64,000 nucleotides of DNA from Roseiarcus sp963824475. GTDB lineage: Bacteria; Pseudomonadota; Alphaproteobacteria; Rhizobiales; Beijerinckiaceae. The stretch covers positions 620,001-684,000 of the forward strand of contig CAWGPR010000012.1 of assembly GCA_963824475.1 (NCBI GenBank), written 5' to 3'. The notes below the pieces were generated by a model, which was not told the DNA's origin, did not search any database, and worked only from the letters and a program-made list of their open reading frames with translations. The position numbers and the translations under genes are program-made. Positions within the stretch are counted from its first letter, which is position 1; each line of letters starts with the position of its first letter. Below, one piece after another: positions 49,282 to 59,161 of the stretch.

Positions 49282-50002
49282 TTACAGTAATGCCCATGTA
49301 GATTTCCGTAACCTTGGGATGGTTGATGGCTCTATGCGGATCGTCGTCAGCGATGAAGGAGCCGCCGGCCAGAACGACAATCCGGTCGACCACCGCCAGC
49401 AGCGCGTGCACGACATGCTCGATCCAGATCATCGACACGCCCGTCTGGCCAATGCGCTTGATCAATGCGACGAGCGCCTCGCACTCGGATTCGGTGAGGC
49501 CGCCCGCCACTTCGTCGAGCAGGAGCAGTCGCGGCCGGGTGGCGAGCGCCCGGGCGAGTTCAAGGCGCTTGCGGTCGAGCAAGGTGAGGGAGCTGGCCTT
49601 GCGGTTCGCCTTGTCCGCAAGCCCGCAGTCTTCAAGTATCCGGGCCGAAAGCTGATAGACCTCGGATTCCCGGCGGCCTTTAGCAAACGCTGCGGCGACG
49701 ACCAGATTTTCAAAGACCGTCATCCCGCCAAACGGCTGCGGCACCTGATATGACCGTGCGACGCCTAAGCGACAGCGCTGCGCAGGGGAGAGCCGGGTGA
49801 CGTCACGCCCGTCGAAGAGGACGGCACCTGAATTCGGAGCGAGCGCGCCGCTGATGATGCCGAACAATGTCGTTTTGCCGGCCCCGTTTGGGCCGAGCAT
49901 GCCGAGCGCCTCGCCCTCGGCCAGCTGGAGATCGAGTCGATCGGCGATCACGACCGCCCCGAAACTCTTGGAAACCTTTTCAAGCGATAGGATCGCGCCC
50001 AA
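49274..50002 (-). CDS. branched-chain-type ABC transporter ATPase LivG
   Basis: 242 residues. LEKVSKSFGAVVIADRLDLQ, Walker A GPNGAGKTTLFGIISG, the LivG-type ARSYQVPQPFGGMTVFENLV, signature-region SSLTLLDRKRLELARALATR (the C-loop is LTLLDRKR rather than LSGGQ, normal for LivG), Walker B LLLLDEVAGGLTESE and IWIEHVVHALL. It lies 68 bp downstream of the binding-protein pseudogene. Confidence 0.92.
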   Translation of the reverse strand: MGAILSLEKVSKSFGAVVIADRLDLQLAEGEALGMLGPNGAGKTTLFGIISGALAPNSGAVLFDGRDVTRLSPAQRCRLGVARSYQVPQPFGGMTVFENLVVAAAFAKGRRESEVYQLSARILEDCGLADKANRKASSLTLLDRKRLELARALATRPRLLLLDEVAGGLTESECEALVALIKRIGQTGVSMIWIEHVVHALLAVVDRIVVLAGGSFIADDDPHRAINHPKVTEIYMGITVSD

Positions 50003-50070
50003 CGCCCCGCTCCTCCCGATAGCGGCCGCTCATTCGAACGGCCGCCCTTTTGTCGTCCCAGGCACGGGGC

Positions 50071-51362
50071 CTAGGCAAGCGGAAGTAACTTCGAGGTCGT
50101 CTTGATTTCGGGGAAATCGCCGCTGTTGACGATGGCGATGTCGAGTCGATCGCCGTTCTTCTGCCATTGGCCCGCGACCACCGGGGTCGTGCAGACATTC
50201 TTGACCGGCCTGCCGTTCCAATTGACCGGGCCGACTATCGTCGGCAAATTCGTGGCGGTTATCGCGTCGAGGATGGACTTCGGATCGCTGGGATTCTTCG
50301 TCCGCTTCAGCACGTCGATCACTACCTCGAAAAGCGCGTGCTTGAAGGGAATCGGCTGCGTCCAATGGCGGCCGGTCTCCTTCTCATAGGCGGTAGCCAG
50401 TTCTTGACAGGAGACACCGGTGAGGCTCGATTTGAAGGGGTGGTGCGGCGTCCACCGGACTTCGCTGGTGACCCCACTCCGCGCGGGCCGAGCGAGGCGA
50501 CGTCGGCAGGAAACAGGAAGGCCTTGCCGAGGGTGATGATCTTGGGCTTGTACCCCTGTTGCGCGCACTGCGTATAGAAAGTGGCGAAATCGGGCGTGAA
50601 GAGATTGCCGGTGACGATTTCGACGCCGCCCTTCTTGAAGGCGGTGATCTGGGGCGTGAAATCGTTGCCGAAGGCCGGAAACTGTCCCGGATCGACCACC
50701 GTGAAGCCCGCCTTCTGGATCGCCGGCACGAAGGCGTCGTGCCAAGAATTGTCGTCCTGGGCGGTGTTGAAGAGGGTGCCCACGACCTTGTTAGTGTCCT
50801 GGTCCTTCCAGAGGCCGGTGAAAGCGGCCAGAACCTGATCCAGGCCCCAGAAGAAATGATAAGTCCAGGTGAAGCCTTCCTTGGGCGGATTGCGGCCGTA
50901 GTAATAGGATTCCCACGGGTCGTCTGTCGTGATGCAGGGCACCTCGTTCAATTCGGCGACGTTCGCGGCCGGATTGGTGTCGATCGAGCCGCTAGAAGCG
51001 GTCAGAATGTCGACCTTCTCCTTGAGGATGAGTTCGCTCGCGACTTCCGCGGTGCGGCTTTCGTCGGTCTGACTGTCCTTGGTGATGATCTCGACCTTGT
51101 AGTTCGCGCCGCCGATGTTGAGGCCGGGTTCGAGCAACTTGCGGATCCCCGCGAGCGTCCAGTCCTGCGCCTCGGCAAAGCTCGCCATCGGGCCGGTCTG
51201 CGGGCTGATATGGCCGATCTTGATCATCTTCTCGGCCGCCCGTAGGACCGCGGGACTGAAGACGGCGGCCGACGCCAGCGCCGCCGCGCCGCCTTTGAGC
51301 ACCGTCCGGCGATCGGGTCCGGACGTGAGGCGTTCAATCCGCCCCTGCAATATTTTCCTCAT
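50071..51362 (-). pseudogene. Liv-type periplasmic binding protein, frameshifted
   Basis: Type I periplasmic binding protein (Peripla_BP_6) with an Arg-Arg Tat-like signal (PDRRTVLKGGAAALASAAVF). The ATG at 51362 has GGAGG upstream. The domain runs IKIGHISPQTGPMASFAEAQ...ILTASSGSIDTNPAANVAEL up to FPADVASLGPRG. A one-base loss in a G run near 50475 then shifts the frame. The rest, VTSEVRWTPHHPFKSSLTGV to SGDFPEIKTTSKLLPLA, follows in the next frame to the stop at 50071. Intact it would be about 430 residues. Loss of the binding protein should disable the transporter unless another protein substitutes. Confidence 0.85.
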
Positions 51363-51479
51363 CACGTTCGTCCTCCCTGAGACGTCACTTCGACGGAGCT
51401 TTTCGCTCCGCTCGCACCAAGCCGCCGTTTGCCGACAGGCGAGCCGGCGTGCGGCGGACGGCCTGTCGCTATCGCCTTG

Positions 51480-51493
51480 TGTATCGTGATACA
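51480..51493. promoter_or_regulatory. palindromic operator upstream of the liv operon
   Basis: TGTATC-GT-GATACA, a perfect inverted repeat with 6-bp arms, flanked by CTTG and AGAC that extend partial symmetry. It lies 118 bp before the binding-protein start. GntR/FadR-type regulators bind sites of this shape, but no such regulator is in the window. Confidence 0.45.
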
Positions 51494-51574
51494 AGACAGA
51501 CGGTTCACCATACGGAAAAATGCGGAACTTGCAACAGCCGCGAAACCAGCCCACGAAATGACCGTTTCGAACTA

Positions 51575-52810
51575 GTCGGCCAATTCAGTCAGATTGACGG
51601 GTAGAGGTGTTTGAGTTCGATGCGAGCGTTTGGGGTTGTGAAGTGCCAATTGGCCTTGGCGTGATTGGTATTGCGGTCCTTCTCCCAGGCGGCGACTTCC
51701 TCGACGAGGGTTTGTTTGTCAGGGATGCGGCGGTCGAGACATTGGGACGATAGGACGCCGAGTTCCGACTCCGCCAGATTAAGCCAGCTGCCGTGCTTTG
51801 GCGTGTAATGCCATTCGAACCGCTCGACCAGCCGCCTGGCTTCGGCGGGCGGAAAGGCTTCGTAGAGTGACGCCTTGCTGTGGATGTTGAGATTGTCCTG
51901 GACCAGAACGATGGTCTGGGCGGCGGAAAAGTGGATATCGGCCACGTCTTTCAAGAGGTGAGCATAATCCACGGCGGTGTGGCGATCTGTGACTTTGATA
52001 TGGCGCCAACCTTCGAGCGGCGCGAACAGCATGAACAGGTTGGCGGTTCCATTGCGCTCGTACTCGCAATCGCAACGGGCCGGGCGCCCGGTTTCATCGG
52101 GATCGTCGCTCGCGTCTCGGCGAGGAGTTGCTTTGAGGTCTCGTCCAGGCAAACCAGCGGACGATCGGGATCGCGTGGCCGCGTGTAGACGGCCAGCACG
52201 TCTTCCATCGCCGCTACGAACGCGCCGTTGGCCTTGGGCGGGATGACCCAGCACTGTCGGCGATGGGGCTGGAGAATGTTTTTTTGAGCGCCCGCCCGAT
52301 CGTTGAGTCGCTGGCGCGATCAACAATGCGGAGTTCCACGACCTTGCTCTCCAACAACCGCAAGGTCCAGCGTGCGCGGCCCTTGGGCGGTTTGGAACAA
52401 GCCAAGGCAATCAGTTTGGCTTCCTTCTCGCCGTCGAAAATCCGCGCAACCGCCGGCGTCGCGCGTTGCTTGCGGCTCAACACCGCCTCGAAGCCCTCTT
52501 CCACCAGTTGCTTGCGCACCCGGTAAACCATGGATGGGCTGGTCTCCAGCGCTTCGATGATCCGGCCGTCGCTCCAGCCTTCCCCGGCTTCCGAGACATC
52601 GGCCTTCAACAAGATCCGCGCCCTCAGCAACCGCTGGGCCGGGCTCTTTCCTTTACGGATGAGGGCTTCAAGTTGCTCCCGCTCATCCGGGCTCAACCGC
52701 ACCACATACTTCTTTACTGAAATCTCCTTCGCAGCCATGATCGCCTCCGTCGTCCGCACCGTCGACGAAGCGAATCATCAAAACCTTTCAAATTGATTGA
52801 AGCGGGCGAC
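51575..52810 (-). mobile_element. IS630-family insertion sequence, copy 3
   Basis: A 1236-bp element flanked by TA (51573-51574, 52811-52812) in CTAG contexts. Its imperfect inverted ends begin GTCGGCCAATTCAGTCA and, on the other strand, GTCGCCCGCTTCAATCA. It separates the liv operon from the TPP-enzyme operon. It belongs to a different IS630 branch from copies 1 and 2. Confidence 0.82.
51589..52738 (-). pseudogene. IS630-family transposase with two frame changes
   Basis: Starts MAAKEISVKKYVVRLSPDER. The helix-turn-helix region and PPKGRARWTLRLLESKVVEL are in frame to GRALKKTF. A -1 change at seven A residues (near 52274-52280) gives LKKNILQPHRRQCWVIPPKA and LVCLDETSKQLLAETRATIP. A second change near 52085 leads into CDCEYERNGTANLFMLFAPL, IVLVQDNLNIHSKASLYEAF and KHGSWLNLAESELGVLSSQC. 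The A7 site could be programmed; the second change has no slippery sequence, so the copy is probably dead. Confidence 0.75.
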
Positions 52811-53033
52811 TAGACCGCGTCGGCGGGCGCAGGACCAATCATTTGTGAGGCGCGGCGCATAACGGAAATGTATGCCGGCGCAGCGCGGTTGCTGGAGGCT
52901 GATGGCGCGGCGGGCCGTTCGGCGGAGCTTCGCGGCCCGCCGCATAAGAAAAATTCATGCCAGTTCGGCCACATGTGATTGGGCGCGAGCGAGGGCCGGC
53001 GCGATCATGCGCGGGATTCAACGGGGGAGGCGG

Positions 53034-54713
53034 ATGCAGGCGGGCGGCGCGAGAATGAAACCGACCTCGGTCAAGGCGGAAAGCACCGGGGCGGAGGCGT
53101 TGGTCCGCGCTCTTTCGGCGAACAGGGTGCGCACGGTCTTTGGCCTGCCGGGGCTCCAGCTCGACCATATCTTTGACGCGCTTTATCGCGAACGCCGCTC
53201 GATTGAGGTCATTCATACGCGTCACGAGCAGGCGACCGCCTACATGGCGTTCGGCTACGGGCAGGCGAGCGGCGAAGTCGGGACCTGCCTCGTCGTCCCC
53301 GGTCCGGGCGTCTTCAATACGATGGCGGCGCTTTCGACCGCCTACGCCTGCAATTCTCCAGTCCTGTGCGTCACAGGGCAGGTCCCGTCCAGGTTCATCG
53401 AGAGCGGCCTGGGCTTTCTGCACGAGGCGCCAAATCAGCCGCTCGCGCTCGCCTCGGTGTCGAAATGGCAAGGCCGCATCAACAGCGTCGGTGAAATTCC
53501 CGCGGTCGTCGGCGAGGCGTTTCAGCAGTTGCTGAGTGGCCGCAAAAGGCCGGTCGCGCTCGAAATCCCCCCGGACATCGCCGCCGCGCGCGGAGCGACG
53601 CCGCTCAATTATCTAGTCGGAAAGCCCCGCCAGGAATCAGAGCCGGACCCGGACGAGATCGAGCGGGCGGCGCGTCTGCTCGGTCAGGCGAGAAATCCCG
53701 CGATTTTCGTTGGCGGCGGCGTTCTTGGCGCGGAGGCGGAACTTCTCGAACTCGCCGAGATGCTGCAGGCGCCCGTGGTGATGAGCGAGCACGGCGGCGG
53801 CGCGCTCGACATCCGGCATCCGCTCGCTCAGACCATGCAGGTCGGCAACGATCTCTGGCCGGCGATTGACGTGGCCCTTGCGGCAGGCACGCGCTTCTTC
53901 CATCCGATCGTCGAATGGGGGCGCGATGACGACATCAAGCTCGTTCGCATCGACATCGATCCCACGCAATCCATCGCGGCCTGGCGGCCGGACGCGCATA
54001 TCGTCACCGGCGCGCAGCGTGCGCTTGCGGCGCTGATCGATCGAATCGGGCGTTACAACGTCACGCGCTCCAGCCGGCATGACGATTTCGAGCGCATGAA
54101 GCGCACGAAGGAGGAGGCGCTCGGCTCGCTGCTTGCGCCGCAGCGCGACTACACGAAAGCGATCCGCAGCGCGCTGCCGGAGGAAGGAATCGTCTGCTTC
54201 GACGTTACCCAATTGCATTTCTACTCCTGGTTTGGCTTCCCGATCTATCGGCCGAGGACCGTGATCCAACCCGGCTATCAGGGAACGCTCGGCTACGGCT
54301 ACCCGACCGCGCTCGGTGCCAAGGTCGCCGCGCCCGGCCGCAAGGTCCTCTATGTCGGAGGCGACGGCGGGTTCATGTTCAATGTCCAGGAAATCTCGAC
54401 GGCCCTGCGCTTCGGGATCAAGGTCGTCGCGGTGGTGTTCAACGACAACGCCTTCGGCAATGTGCGGCGCACCCAGAAGGAGATGTTCGACGCCCGCTAC
54501 ATCGCATCCGACCTGCGCAACCCCGATTTCGGCAAGTTCGCTGACAGCTTTGGTATGCGCTACGCGCTCGTCGAGAATCCGGGCCGCCTGTCCCCCGCCA
54601 TCACCGAGGCTTTCGCGGCCGACGAGCCAGCCTTCATCGAAGTCCGGGCCGGCGCTTTTCCCAATCCATTTCCGCACATGTTCTTCCGGCGCGTCCGGGG
54701 GCCGGCGCCGTGA
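53034..54713 (+). CDS. thiamine-diphosphate-dependent enzyme, acetolactate-synthase-like
   Basis: ThDP enzyme of the acetolactate synthase / benzoylformate decarboxylase / oxalyl-CoA decarboxylase class, 559 residues. The start at 53034 has a strong GGGGAGGCGG site. The N-terminal Pyr domain has catalytic Glu65 in TRHEQATAYMAFGYG. A central domain follows, then a C-terminal PP domain with the ThDP motif GDGGFMF (from residue 443) closed by VVFNDNAFGN. It is followed in GTGA overlap by a GlcD-like oxidase and then by an aldehyde dehydrogenase, which suggests decarboxylation of a 2-oxoacid to an aldehyde rather than acetolactate synthesis; that is inference. Intact. Confidence 0.88.
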   Translation: MQAGGARMKPTSVKAESTGAEALVRALSANRVRTVFGLPGLQLDHIFDALYRERRSIEVIHTRHEQATAYMAFGYGQASGEVGTCLVVPGPGVFNTMAALSTAYACNSPVLCVTGQVPSRFIESGLGFLHEAPNQPLALASVSKWQGRINSVGEIPAVVGEAFQQLLSGRKRPVALEIPPDIAAARGATPLNYLVGKPRQESEPDPDEIERAARLLGQARNPAIFVGGGVLGAEAELLELAEMLQAPVVMSEHGGGALDIRHPLAQTMQVGNDLWPAIDVALAAGTRFFHPIVEWGRDDDIKLVRIDIDPTQSIAAWRPDAHIVTGAQRALAALIDRIGRYNVTRSSRHDDFERMKRTKEEALGSLLAPQRDYTKAIRSALPEEGIVCFDVTQLHFYSWFGFPIYRPRTVIQPGYQGTLGYGYPTALGAKVAAPGRKVLYVGGDGGFMFNVQEISTALRFGIKVVAVVFNDNAFGNVRRTQKEMFDARYIASDLRNPDFGKFADSFGMRYALVENPGRLSPAITEAFAADEPAFIEVRAGAFPNPFPHMFFRRVRGPAP

Positions 54714-56139
54714 CGTTGCCTTCGGCAATCCGCGAGCGTGTATCGGGCGAAGGGCTCGCCCGCGCCCTCGCGGAGCCGCGGAGCTGCGCCCACGTTTTTG
54801 CGAACGGATTACCGAAAATCTCACCATTCGTCAGCAACACGCGAACACGCTTTCGGAGCTTGCGCCTCAATCGCCCGATGCGGTCGTCTACCCTCACACG
54901 ACGGAAGAGGTCGCAGCCATCGTCCGCGTTTGCTGCGAGATGCGAGTGCCGCTGGTGCCTTTCGGATCGGGCACTTCGTTCGAGGGTCAGGTCAACGCGC
55001 CCTTCGGCGGACTATGCGTCGACCTTTCGCAGATGAAGCGGATCATCGAGGTCAATCCTGACGATCTCGACTGCCGGGTCGAAGCCGGTGTCACGCGCGA
55101 CGAGTTGAACGAGGCGCTTCGCCACACGGGGTTGTTTTTTCCGATCGATCCGGGCGCGCCCGCAACCCTCGGCGGCATGGCCGCCACGCGAGCCTCGGGC
55201 ACCAACGCGGTGCGGTACGGCACAATGAAGGATGCGACGCTCTCCGTCACTGCGGTGCTCGGCAACGGTGAGATCGTGGTCACGGGGCGCCGGGCGCGAA
55301 AGTCGTCCGCAGGCTACGATCTGACACGTCTTCTTGTGGGATCTGAAGGCACACTCGGCGTTGTCACCGAAGTCGGTCTGAGGCTCTACGGAATTCCCGA
55401 GGCGGTCGGCGTCGCGGTCTGCCATTTTCCGAGCGTCAAGGCCGCGTGCGACGCCGTCATCGTGACGATCCAATGCGGCCTGCCGGTCGCCCGCGTTGAG
55501 TTTCTTGACGACGTCCAGATCAAGGCGTGCAACGCCTATTCCAGGCTCGCGTTGGCCGAGGCGCCGACGCTCTTCCTCGAGTTTCACGGCTCTCGTGCCT
55601 CGGTCGCCGAGCAGTCGGAACGGTTCGGGGAGATCGCCGCCGACTACAGCGGCAGCGCGCCCGCCACTGCCACCAACTCCGAGGAGCGCGGGCGCCTGTG
55701 GAAGGCGCGCAAGGACGCTTATTGGGCCGCGCGGGCTTTGCGGCCATCCGCGAAGGGCATATCGACCGACGTATGCGTCCCCATTTCGCGCCTTTCCGAA
55801 TGCGTTGAGGAAACCAAGTCGGACAGCGCCGCGAACGGCATTCTCGCGCCGATCGTCGGCCATGTTGGCGACGGCAATTTTCATGCGATGCCGCTGATCA
55901 ACTTCGACGTCCCCGGTGAGGTCGCTAGCGGGCTGGCCTTCGTTGACCGTCTCGTGAAACGCGCCATTGCTTGTGGCGGCACCTGCACCGGCGAACACGG
56001 AATTGGGCAATCGAATCGCAAGCACCTTCGCCTGGAATTCAACGATGCGACGCTCGGCATGATGTTGGCGATCAAGCAGGCGCTCGATCCCCTGGACATC
56101 ATGAACCCCGGCAAGCTCGTCGACCTGGAGACCCCGTGA
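54710..56139 (+). pseudogene. GlcD-like FAD-linked 2-hydroxyacid oxidase, frameshifted
   Basis: FAD-binding oxidase of the glycolate/D-lactate dehydrogenase type, oxidising a 2-hydroxyacid to a 2-oxoacid. It starts with GTG at 54710 overlapping the previous stop (MTLPSAIRERVSGEGLARAL). Near 54780 the frame shifts to RFCERITENLTIRQQHANTL, and then runs unbroken: PFGSGTSFEGQVNAPFGGLC, GGMAATRASGTNAVRYGTMK, RKSSAGYDLTRLLVGSEGTL, CGGTCTGEHGIGQSNRKHL, MNPGKL. No start codon exists in the second frame before the FAD domain, so as read the protein cannot be made whole. A sequencing error would restore a normal protein of about 476 residues. Confidence 0.8.
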
Positions 56140-57647
56140 TGATCGCTATGGAGACGGATTTCTCTCGGCTCGATCCTCGCACGCTGAGATTCCTCGAACG
56201 CAGGGCCACGCATTTCATCGACGGCGCGCATCGCGACGCAGCCGCGGGCGGCGCCATTCCGGTCGTCGATCCTTCTTCGGGCCGGACCGTCTCGGCGATC
56301 GCGGCGGGCACGGCGCCGGACATCGACGCCGCCGTAACAGCGGCGAAACGCGCCCTCGAATCCCCTTCGTGGCGCGACCTCGCGCCGGCTGGACGCGAGC
56401 GGCTGATCCATCGCTTGGCCGATCTCGTCGAGGCGAACGCCGATCTCATCGCCGAGCTCGAAACGGTCGACAACGGAATGACCGCCCACTTCGCGCGCAA
56501 CCTCAATATCGCCAGCGCCATTGGCGTTCTGCGCTACATGGCGGGCTGGCCCTCCAAGATCGCAGGCCGCACCGTTCCCCTTGGCCTGCCGATTCCCGGA
56601 AGCAAGTTTTATGCAGCGACGCTGCGCGAGCCGGTGGGCGTGGTCGGCGCAATCATCCCCTGGAATGTGCCATTCATGAGCGCGATCTGGAAGATCGCGC
56701 CGGCGCTGGCGGCCGGCTGCACAATTGTCGTCAAGCCAGCGGAGGATGCGTGCCTTTCCGTCCTGAAACTTGCCGAGCTGGTCGCGGAGGCAGGCTTCCC
56801 TCCAGGCGTCGTGAATGTCGTGACGGGCACGGGGCCGGCGGCGGGCGACCCGCTGGTCCGGCACCCCGACGTCGCGAAAATCTCATTCACGGGATCAACG
56901 GTCACTGGGCGCACGGTCGGCGCGCTGGCCTCGGGCGCGCTCAAGAAGGTTACGCTTGAGCTCGGCGGCAAGTCGCCGACTATTGTCTTCGCTGACGCCG
57001 AACTCGACCGCGCCGCCGAGGGCGCTGCCGATCTAATCTTTCTCAATTCGGGGCAGGTATGCGTTGCTGGCTCGCGCCTCTACGTCGAACGGCGCGCCGT
57101 CGACCAAGTCGTCGAAGCCGTCGCCAAGCGCGCCGCCTCGCTCAAGATCGGGGCCGGCCTCGATCCGGGAACGCAAATCGGGCCGCTCGTCAGCGCGCGT
57201 CAGCAGAGCCGCGTGCGCGGTTATATCGAAGGCGCCAAATCTGCGGGGGCGGCGCTGCTGACGGGCGCCGAACTCCTCGACACCTCGGGATTCTACGTGC
57301 GTCCAACCGTGCTCGTCGATGTGCGGCAGGACATGAAGGTCGTCCAGGAAGAAATTTTTGGGCCGGTCCTCGCCGTAATGCCGTTCGACGATGTGGATGA
57401 GGTCGTCGAACGCGCTAACGACACGGCCTACGAACTCGCGGCAACGATCTGGACGCAGAATCTGAAAAAGGCGCACGGCCTTATTCCGCGGCTCAAATGC
57501 GGCTACGTCGCGGTCAACAGCGACGCCATACCGCACGCGGCCCTGCCACAGGGCGGGTTCAAGCAATCGGGCGTCGGCAAGGATCTGGGACTCGAGGCGG
57601 TCGACGGCTGTCTCGACACAAAGACCGTGCTGATTCGCTACGACTGA
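56139..57647 (+). CDS. NAD(P)-dependent aldehyde dehydrogenase
   Basis: 502 residues, oxidising an aldehyde to the acid. It starts at the ATG in TGATG overlap with the oxidase stop (MIAMETDFSRLDPRTLRFL). Motifs: IIPWNVPFMSAIWKIAPALA, Rossmann-side ISFTGSTVTGRTVG, catalytic Glu in LELGGKSPTIVF, catalytic Cys308 in NSGQVCVAGSR, and EEIFGPVLAVMPF. It fits as the step after the ThDP decarboxylase. Intact. Confidence 0.94.
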   Translation: MIAMETDFSRLDPRTLRFLERRATHFIDGAHRDAAAGGAIPVVDPSSGRTVSAIAAGTAPDIDAAVTAAKRALESPSWRDLAPAGRERLIHRLADLVEANADLIAELETVDNGMTAHFARNLNIASAIGVLRYMAGWPSKIAGRTVPLGLPIPGSKFYAATLREPVGVVGAIIPWNVPFMSAIWKIAPALAAGCTIVVKPAEDACLSVLKLAELVAEAGFPPGVVNVVTGTGPAAGDPLVRHPDVAKISFTGSTVTGRTVGALASGALKKVTLELGGKSPTIVFADAELDRAAEGAADLIFLNSGQVCVAGSRLYVERRAVDQVVEAVAKRAASLKIGAGLDPGTQIGPLVSARQQSRVRGYIEGAKSAGAALLTGAELLDTSGFYVRPTVLVDVRQDMKVVQEEIFGPVLAVMPFDDVDEVVERANDTAYELAATIWTQNLKKAHGLIPRLKCGYVAVNSDAIPHAALPQGGFKQSGVGKDLGLEAVDGCLDTKTVLIRYD

Positions 57648-57682
57648 GACGGAACGAATTCCAAGATCGGGATGGAGCGGGC

Positions 57683-58779
57683 ATGAGCGGCGTATTGGTG
57701 AAGCACGAGGCGTTGCGGGCCCTTACGCGGGCGATGCTGCGCTCGACCGGGAGCGAGGAGGCCGAGGCGGACATCGTCGCCGATCATCTCGTGGACGCCA
57801 ATCTAGCCGGCCACGACAGCCACGGCGTCGGCTTGCTGCCCATGTACGTCAAGGATCGTCTTGCCGGGAACGTGCGGCCGAATTTGCATCCCGTGTTGCT
57901 TCGCGAGGACGGCGTGATCGGCGTGTTCGACGGCGAATTCGGCTATGGACATGTCTCGGCGCGCGAGGTGACGGCTTGGGGGATCGCGCGTGCAAAAGAG
58001 GCCGGGGCCGCGATCGCCTCGCTCAGGAACGCCTACCACGTCGCCAGGGTCGGGACGTACGGCGAACAGGCCTCAGCCGCGGGGCTGATCTCGATCCTGT
58101 TCGTCAATGTCGTGGCCGGTGGGCTGCAAGAAGGTCGCCCCGTTCGCCGGCGCCGACGCCCGGCTGCAGACCAATGCCGTCTGCATCGGCATTCCCGCTG
58201 GGGAGGACCGTCCCCCCTTCGTCCTCGACTTCGCCACCAGCCAGATCGCCATGGGCAAGGTTCGCGTCGCCTACAACGAAGGGAGGAAGCTCGAGCCGGG
58301 AGCGCTGATCAATTCCGCGGGCCGGCCGTCCGGCGATCCCGCCGTCATTTTCGAGGAGCCGTTCGGCGCCATCCTGCCTTTCGGCGGGCATAAAGGGTCG
58401 GGCCTGGCGCTCGCCTGCGAGCTCATCGGCGGCGCGCTGACGGGCGGGCCGACCAACCAGTCGACCGCGCCGCGCGGCGGCGGTCTCATCAACAGCCTAC
58501 TTGCGATCTACATCGACCCCGCCCGTTTCGTCGAGCTGCCCTATTTTCATCGCGACATCGCGGCCGTGCTCGATCACGTCAAAGCGTCGCCGCCGTCCGA
58601 TCCGGCGAAGCCGGTGCTGACCGCGGGCGAGCCGGAGCGCGCCCGGCGCCGCCCGCGCCTTGTGGAGGGCGTTCCGATCGAACGCGGCGAGCTGGAAAGA
58701 CATTCTCGCCGCCGCGGAACTTGCCGGCGTCGCCGACGCCGGTAAGCCGTTGAACGGGGGCGTTGTCGCCGCGCCGTAG
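57683..58779 (+). pseudogene. Ldh_2-family malate/lactate dehydrogenase, two frameshifts
   Basis: NAD(P)-dependent 2-hydroxyacid or imino-acid dehydrogenase of the Ldh_2 (YbiC-like) family. The first frame, MSGVLVKHEALRALTRAMLR with HLVDANLAGHDSHGVGLLPM and LRNAYHVARVGTYGEQASAA, ends near 58125. The second, KKVAPFAGADARLQTNAVCI with DFATSQIAMGKVRVAYNEGR and PFGGHKGSGLALACELIGGA, runs to about 58680. The third, WKDILAAAELAGVADAGKPL, ends at TAG 58777-58779. About 360 residues if restored. It follows the aldehyde dehydrogenase by 35 bp. Confidence 0.85.
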
Positions 58780-59159
58780 AATTCGAACGCCTCGTCCAGA
58801 AGAACTCGCATGATGATCGTTGGCCCCAGCGGCAATTCGGCGTTGGCTATGGGATCATATTCGGAGGCGAGCGGAACCAGTGGCGAACCATCCCATGCGT
58901 GCCGTTCGAGGATCCGGATCGGGGCAGCGATGCAGACCCGCCGCCGTTCCGGCCTCCAGCTTGGCGATTGCCGCAATTCGGCGGACGCGAGCCGCGCCGG
59001 AAATCATCGGCCCAATGCTTGAAGACGGGTCAGCCGTGGCTCCGTAGCGTGTACTATTGAGCGCGCGCTCCAATCGGTGCTTGAGCGGCCCGAGTGGAGG
59101 CATGCCCCAGCACTGGATCGCTCGTTTCCTTTCCTTATCCGAACCTGAAACCGCCATTC
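58780..59159. other. unassigned stretch before IS copy 4
   Basis: No intact gene in 380 bp. The minus strand is open and encodes a stretch EYDPIANAELPLGPTIIMRV that looks protein-like, but it changes frame and matches no family I can name, so it may be a remnant of a gene cut by the IS. Confidence 0.35.
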
Positions 59160-59161
59160 TA

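Noticed and set aside
53107..54713. Genuine acetolactate synthase (IlvB/IlvI)
   Set aside because: There is no small regulatory subunit gene, and the coupling to a hydroxyacid oxidase and aldehyde dehydrogenase fits a 2-oxoacid decarboxylase better; left as ThDP enzyme.
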